Below, piece by piece: positions 61,398 to 64,000 of a stretch of DNA of 64,000 nt. A program made the position numbers and the translations under genes. The DNA is taken from positions 1 through 64,000 of the forward strand of contig JAJDCU010000072.1 in the NCBI GenBank assembly GCA_029260655.1, read 5' to 3'. Under the pieces are notes generated by a model. The model made no database searches. It was not told the origin of the DNA and was given only the letters and a program-made list of their open reading frames with translations. The stretch is from Phycisphaeraceae bacterium (GTDB taxonomy: Bacteria; Planctomycetota; Phycisphaerae; Phycisphaerales; Phycisphaeraceae). Positions within the stretch are counted from its first letter, which is position 1; every line of letters begins with the position of its first letter.

Positions 61398-62531
61398 TCA
61401 GCGAGATACCTTCTCGCCGGCGAGTTCTCTGACAACGGCTTCCAGACCATCGACCACTCTGGCCATACGCTCGTAGTCCAGACGGTCGGCGGTATCCGTG
61501 AGCCGATGATAGTGCGCATAGCGGAACGGCAGCGTGTCTGTGACCATAAAGCTGGCGGGGTAGCCGTGCTCCCAGAAAGACCAGTGGTCTGACCAGCCGA
61601 TGCCATGGATCAATCGGGGTGCTGCGATTCCCTCAGAGGGGAAAGGCGTTGTGGTTCGAAAGGTCCGTATTGCGCGGCGCACCACAGAGGGAAGAGATGT
61701 ATCACCCACAAACGTTACGAAATCTCCCTTGCTCGGATAGAATTGTCTTGCCCCTTGCAGCGGGTATTGCTGGCTGCCCGGCTCGTCGCTGAAATACCCC
61801 AGGCCGTCGATCGACATCATCGCCACGATATTGTCTCCTGCATCTCTGCAGGATTTTGCGTAACGCCAACTTCCCATGAGCGGGGTCCTAAAAAACGGGG
61901 GCTCCTCATTTGCAAAGGCGAGGAACCGGACCGTGCGGGGTGGTGGGCTTGCCGCCAGGCGTCTTGCCAACTCTAGCACGGCTGCGACGCCGGAAGTGTT
62001 GTCATCCGCGCCGACCGTGCCCATCAGCGAATCGTAGTGCGCCCCGATCACGACGACCTCTTCAGGCCTCTCGGTGCCCGTCAACTCGCCGATCAGGTTG
62101 TAGCAGCGGATTTCCTGGAGTTCATCGCCCGGTCGGATGTAGGGCGAGTCATAGTCAATGTTCCCGTCTTTATCCCCAGCGAAGGTGAGATATCGTCCGC
62201 CCTGGCCGTTGACGCCGTAAACCACCGGGTATATCTGACGAGTGACGCTGATTGACGGGATCTTCAACGATTCCTCGATGTAGTCAGCGGCTTGATCGTA
62301 TTGCTCGATATGCTTGATATTCCGTTCACCGATATGGTCGGCGAGTTGATAGACGTCGCGCTTCAGGCGTTCGGCCGTCTCCGCTTGTGCGTGACTCAAA
62401 GGCGGCAAGGGGCCTATGAAAGATCGCCCGGGCATGCACCCAGCCAACAACACGCACCCCAGGGCAAGGAGGACGGCCCCGAGGGAAAAGCGGTTGGCAT
62501 TGAGTCGCGGGCAAACACAATACGCCTTCAT
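61398..62531 (-). CDS. M28-family metallopeptidase lipoprotein
   Basis: This 377-residue protein begins with a signal peptide and LLAGC (Cys32), a perfect lipobox. The peptidase domain of M28 has VVIGAHYDS (His-x-Asp), GADDNTSGVAAVLELARRL (Asp), FANEEPPF (Glu-Glu), SIDGLGYFSDEP (Asp) and SDHWSFWEHGYPASFMVTD (His). All metal ligands are present. It would be an aminopeptidase acting outside the inner membrane. GC content is lower than in its neighbours. It is downstream of galE and a 49-residue membrane protein on the same strand. Confidence 0.92.
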   Translation of the reverse strand: MKAYCVCPRLNANRFSLGAVLLALGCVLLAGCMPGRSFIGPLPPLSHAQAETAERLKRDVYQLADHIGERNIKHIEQYDQAADYIEESLKIPSISVTRQIYPVVYGVNGQGGRYLTFAGDKDGNIDYDSPYIRPGDELQEIRCYNLIGELTGTERPEEVVVIGAHYDSLMGTVGADDNTSGVAAVLELARRLAASPPPRTVRFLAFANEEPPFFRTPLMGSWRYAKSCRDAGDNIVAMMSIDGLGYFSDEPGSQQYPLQGARQFYPSKGDFVTFVGDTSLPSVVRRAIRTFRTTTPFPSEGIAAPRLIHGIGWSDHWSFWEHGYPASFMVTDTLPFRYAHYHRLTDTADRLDYERMARVVDGLEAVVRELAGEKVSR

Positions 62532-62557
62532 CGTTCCTCCGAAAATTCAACCTAAAG

Positions 62558-62707
62558 CTAACCTTTCCCCGGCAGCAGGGTAATATTACCCAACAACAGC
62601 AAAAGCCCAATCACGACCGCAATGGCTGAGAGAAGCACCCAGACCACGACCTTAAACATCGCCCCGCGCCGGGGCTGCCAGGACTTTTGGCCGTCGGCGT
62701 CTGACAC
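62558..62707 (-). CDS. 49-residue single-TM protein between galE and the peptidase
   Basis: A GTG at 62705-62707 immediately follows the galE stop codon and starts a 49-codon frame ending TAG at 62558-62560. The product has a polar start with SDADGQKSWQPRRGAMFK, one membrane helix (about 20-41, VVVWVLLSAIAVVIGLLLLLG) and a short tail ITLLPGKG. The GGGGA in galE's end can serve as ribosome site. It leads to the peptidase gene 26 bases later. Function unknown. Confidence 0.6.
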   Translation of the reverse strand: MSDADGQKSWQPRRGAMFKVVVWVLLSAIAVVIGLLLLLGNITLLPGKG

Positions 62708-63700
62708 CTAATTGTCCCCGTACCCATCCGGGTTCGCCTCGAACCACCGCCAGGCCGTCTCGATGGTCTGCTTGATGTCGGTGATCGATGCGCTCCAGCC
62801 TAGCTCGTTGTTAATCTTGTCTGCGTTGGCGTAGAGCATCGGCGGGTCGCCTGCGCGGCGGGGGCCCAGGTCGGCGGGGATCTTGCAGCCGGTCACCTCG
62901 CGGGCGGCGTCGATCAGTTCCTTGACGCTCCGGCCCTGGCCGATCCCCAGGTTGTAGAACCGTTGCTCGCCGTCCTTAAGCGCTTCCATCACGACGGCGT
63001 GGGCGTCTGCGAGGTCCTCGACGTGGATGTAGTCGCGGATGCACGTGCCGTCGGGCGTGTCGTAGTCGTCGCCGAAGATGGTGACCTTCTCGACCTTCCC
63101 AAGCGCCACGTTCAACAGCACCGGGATGATGTGCGTCTCGGGCTCGTGGTCCTCGCCGATACTCCCGTCGCTTGCGCTGCCGGCGACGTTGAAGTAGCGC
63201 AGCGCCGCGAACGCGAAGTCCTTGTTCGCCGCCGCGTAGTCGATCAGAACACGTTCGACAAAGAGCTTGGACCAGCCGTAGGGGTTGATCGGGCTCTGCG
63301 GCATGGTCTCGACGATCGGCATGGACGCGGGCTCGCCGTAGGTCGCGCAGGTCGAGCTGAAGACCAGCCGGCGGACCTTGGCCCTGTCCATCGCTCGCAG
63401 CAGGCTGACGGTCCCCGCGGTGTTGTTGTCGTAGTAGGTCAGCGGGTCCCCGACCGATTCCCCGACGTATGCCAGGGCCGCGAAGTGCATCACGCAATCG
63501 ACCTTGTTTTCGTTCAGCGCTTTCTCGACCACATCGGTCTGGCGCAGGTCGGCCTCGACCAGCGGTACGCCGTCCGGCACCGCCGCGCGGTGGCCCCGGT
63601 GCAGGCTGTCAAGGACCGCGACCGTGTGTCCGCCGGCCAGCAACCGACGCACCGCGTGCGATCCGATATAACCCGCGCCGCCTGTGACTAATACATTCAT
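62708..63700 (-). CDS. galE: UDP-glucose 4-epimerase
   Basis: It interconverts UDP-glucose and UDP-galactose for surface polysaccharide. I used ATG 63700 (330 residues) because AGGAGA lies eight bases upstream; a TTG six bases further up is less likely. Motifs: Rossmann GGAGYIGSHAVRRLL, SSTCATYGE, the catalytic Tyr-x3-Lys in PINPYGWSKLFVE, RYFNVAGSASDGSIGEDHEPETHIIP and RDYIHVEDLADAHAVVMEAL. All family features are present. First part of a three-gene unit with the 49-residue membrane protein and the M28 peptidase. Confidence 0.97.
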   Translation of the reverse strand: MNVLVTGGAGYIGSHAVRRLLAGGHTVAVLDSLHRGHRAAVPDGVPLVEADLRQTDVVEKALNENKVDCVMHFAALAYVGESVGDPLTYYDNNTAGTVSLLRAMDRAKVRRLVFSSTCATYGEPASMPIVETMPQSPINPYGWSKLFVERVLIDYAAANKDFAFAALRYFNVAGSASDGSIGEDHEPETHIIPVLLNVALGKVEKVTIFGDDYDTPDGTCIRDYIHVEDLADAHAVVMEALKDGEQRFYNLGIGQGRSVKELIDAAREVTGCKIPADLGPRRAGDPPMLYANADKINNELGWSASITDIKQTIETAWRWFEANPDGYGDN

Positions 63701-63712
63701 GAACAAAGTCTC

Positions 63713-64000
63713 CTAACTTCTGGTGTCGTCCGGCTCGGTGGGGGGGGTGGGCCGCTTGCCTGAGCCGATCAGGTCGACAAGCATCGTGACAAGAAACCCC
63801 CCGGCGATCAAGCCGACCGCGCCGGTGATCTGTCCCGACGATGGGGCGAAAACGGCTGTCGGGTAATCGTCCGGCTCAACGGGCTTGCCGGATTGCTTAA
63901 ATATTAACTCGCCGGCATCACCCAATACGACGGTCTGGCCCTTGAGGTTTGCGCCGGGCTGGGGCGCGACGCCCTGTTGAAACGGCCAGAGCCCGACCAC
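63713..64000 (-). CDS. C-terminal end of a membrane protein, cut by the window edge
   Basis: At least 95 codons are visible and the start lies beyond position 64000. The visible part has a hydrophilic stretch with GQTVVLGDAGELIFKQSGKPVEPDDYP and one membrane segment near the C-terminus (ITGAVGLIAGGFLVTMLVDLIGSG), then a Pro/Thr-rich tail PTPPTEPDDTRS. It ends 12 bases before the galE start, so it is in the same operon. I cannot identify it. Confidence 0.55.
   Translation of the reverse strand: MVGLWPFQQGVAPQPGANLKGQTVVLGDAGELIFKQSGKPVEPDDYPTAVFAPSSGQITGAVGLIAGGFLVTMLVDLIGSGKRPTPPTEPDDTRS

Overview
The window is 64 kb of bacterial chromosome with high GC and dense coding. It most resembles a flagellated planctomycete of the class Phycisphaerae. 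The clues are the mix of genes: a Kdo cytidylyltransferase and OprB-type porin (diderm envelope), a deoxyhypusine-synthase-like enzyme, several TPR and HEAT-repeat proteins, a long Lnt, and one very compact flagellar locus with a sigma-54 activator. The assignment is inferred from gene content only.

Layout. 0.2-1.3 kb: an ECF sigma factor with a 4-TM partner. 1.5-6 kb: kdsB and a TPR protein (minus strand), then dapB and a deoxyhypusine-synthase-like gene. 6-11 kb: a decayed copy of the 5' end of prfB, an OprB porin and chemoreceptor pair on the minus strand, then intact prfB with a programmed frameshift. 11-13 kb: a low-GC LTDQ-repeat protein. 13.3-16.5 kb: REP-like palindromes, a MerR regulator and a large membrane-anchored TPR protein. 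16.6-44.6 kb: the flagellar locus. Its order is flgN, histidine kinase, sigma-54 response regulator, [enhancer array and sigma-54 promoter], flgB, flgC, fliE, fliF, fliG, fliH, fliI, fliJ, motE-like, fliK, flgD, orf110, flgE, flbD, motA, motB, fliL, fliN, fliO, fliP, fliQ, fliR, flhB, flhA, flhF, flhG, [terminator], a small membrane protein and fliA. 44.8-54 kb: argS, a DUF1802 protein, a duplicated-domain membrane protein, a family-2 glycosyltransferase, a TolB-like propeller, a lipoprotein and a Xer recombinase. 54.2-61.3 kb: lnt, a HEAT protein, an MreC-like coiled-coil protein, a 48-residue membrane microprotein and mreBCD. 61.4-64 kb (minus strand): a truncated membrane protein, galE, a 49-residue membrane protein and an M28 peptidase lipoprotein.

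How it works together. The flagellar locus encodes the basal body, export apparatus, hook, stator and part of the C-ring, but no fliM is present between fliL and fliN. Filament and P/L-ring genes are also not in the window. Regulation can be read directly. The kinase-regulator pair ends just before three GCGCAACA repeats spaced 21 and 22 bp apart, followed by a good -24/-12 promoter in front of flgB. FliA would then serve late genes.

The most unusual structure is a family of degenerate heptanucleotide tandem repeats. They are made of TTAGC-type and CCCCAAY-type heptads. They fill gaps in the flagellar locus and before lnt and the DUF1802 gene, fold into long hairpins in two gaps, run in register into several start codons, and have entered the kdsB coding sequence. 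Other notable points are a prfB recoding site that uses UAA instead of UGA, and the prfB 5' remnant on the far side of the porin-chemoreceptor pair.
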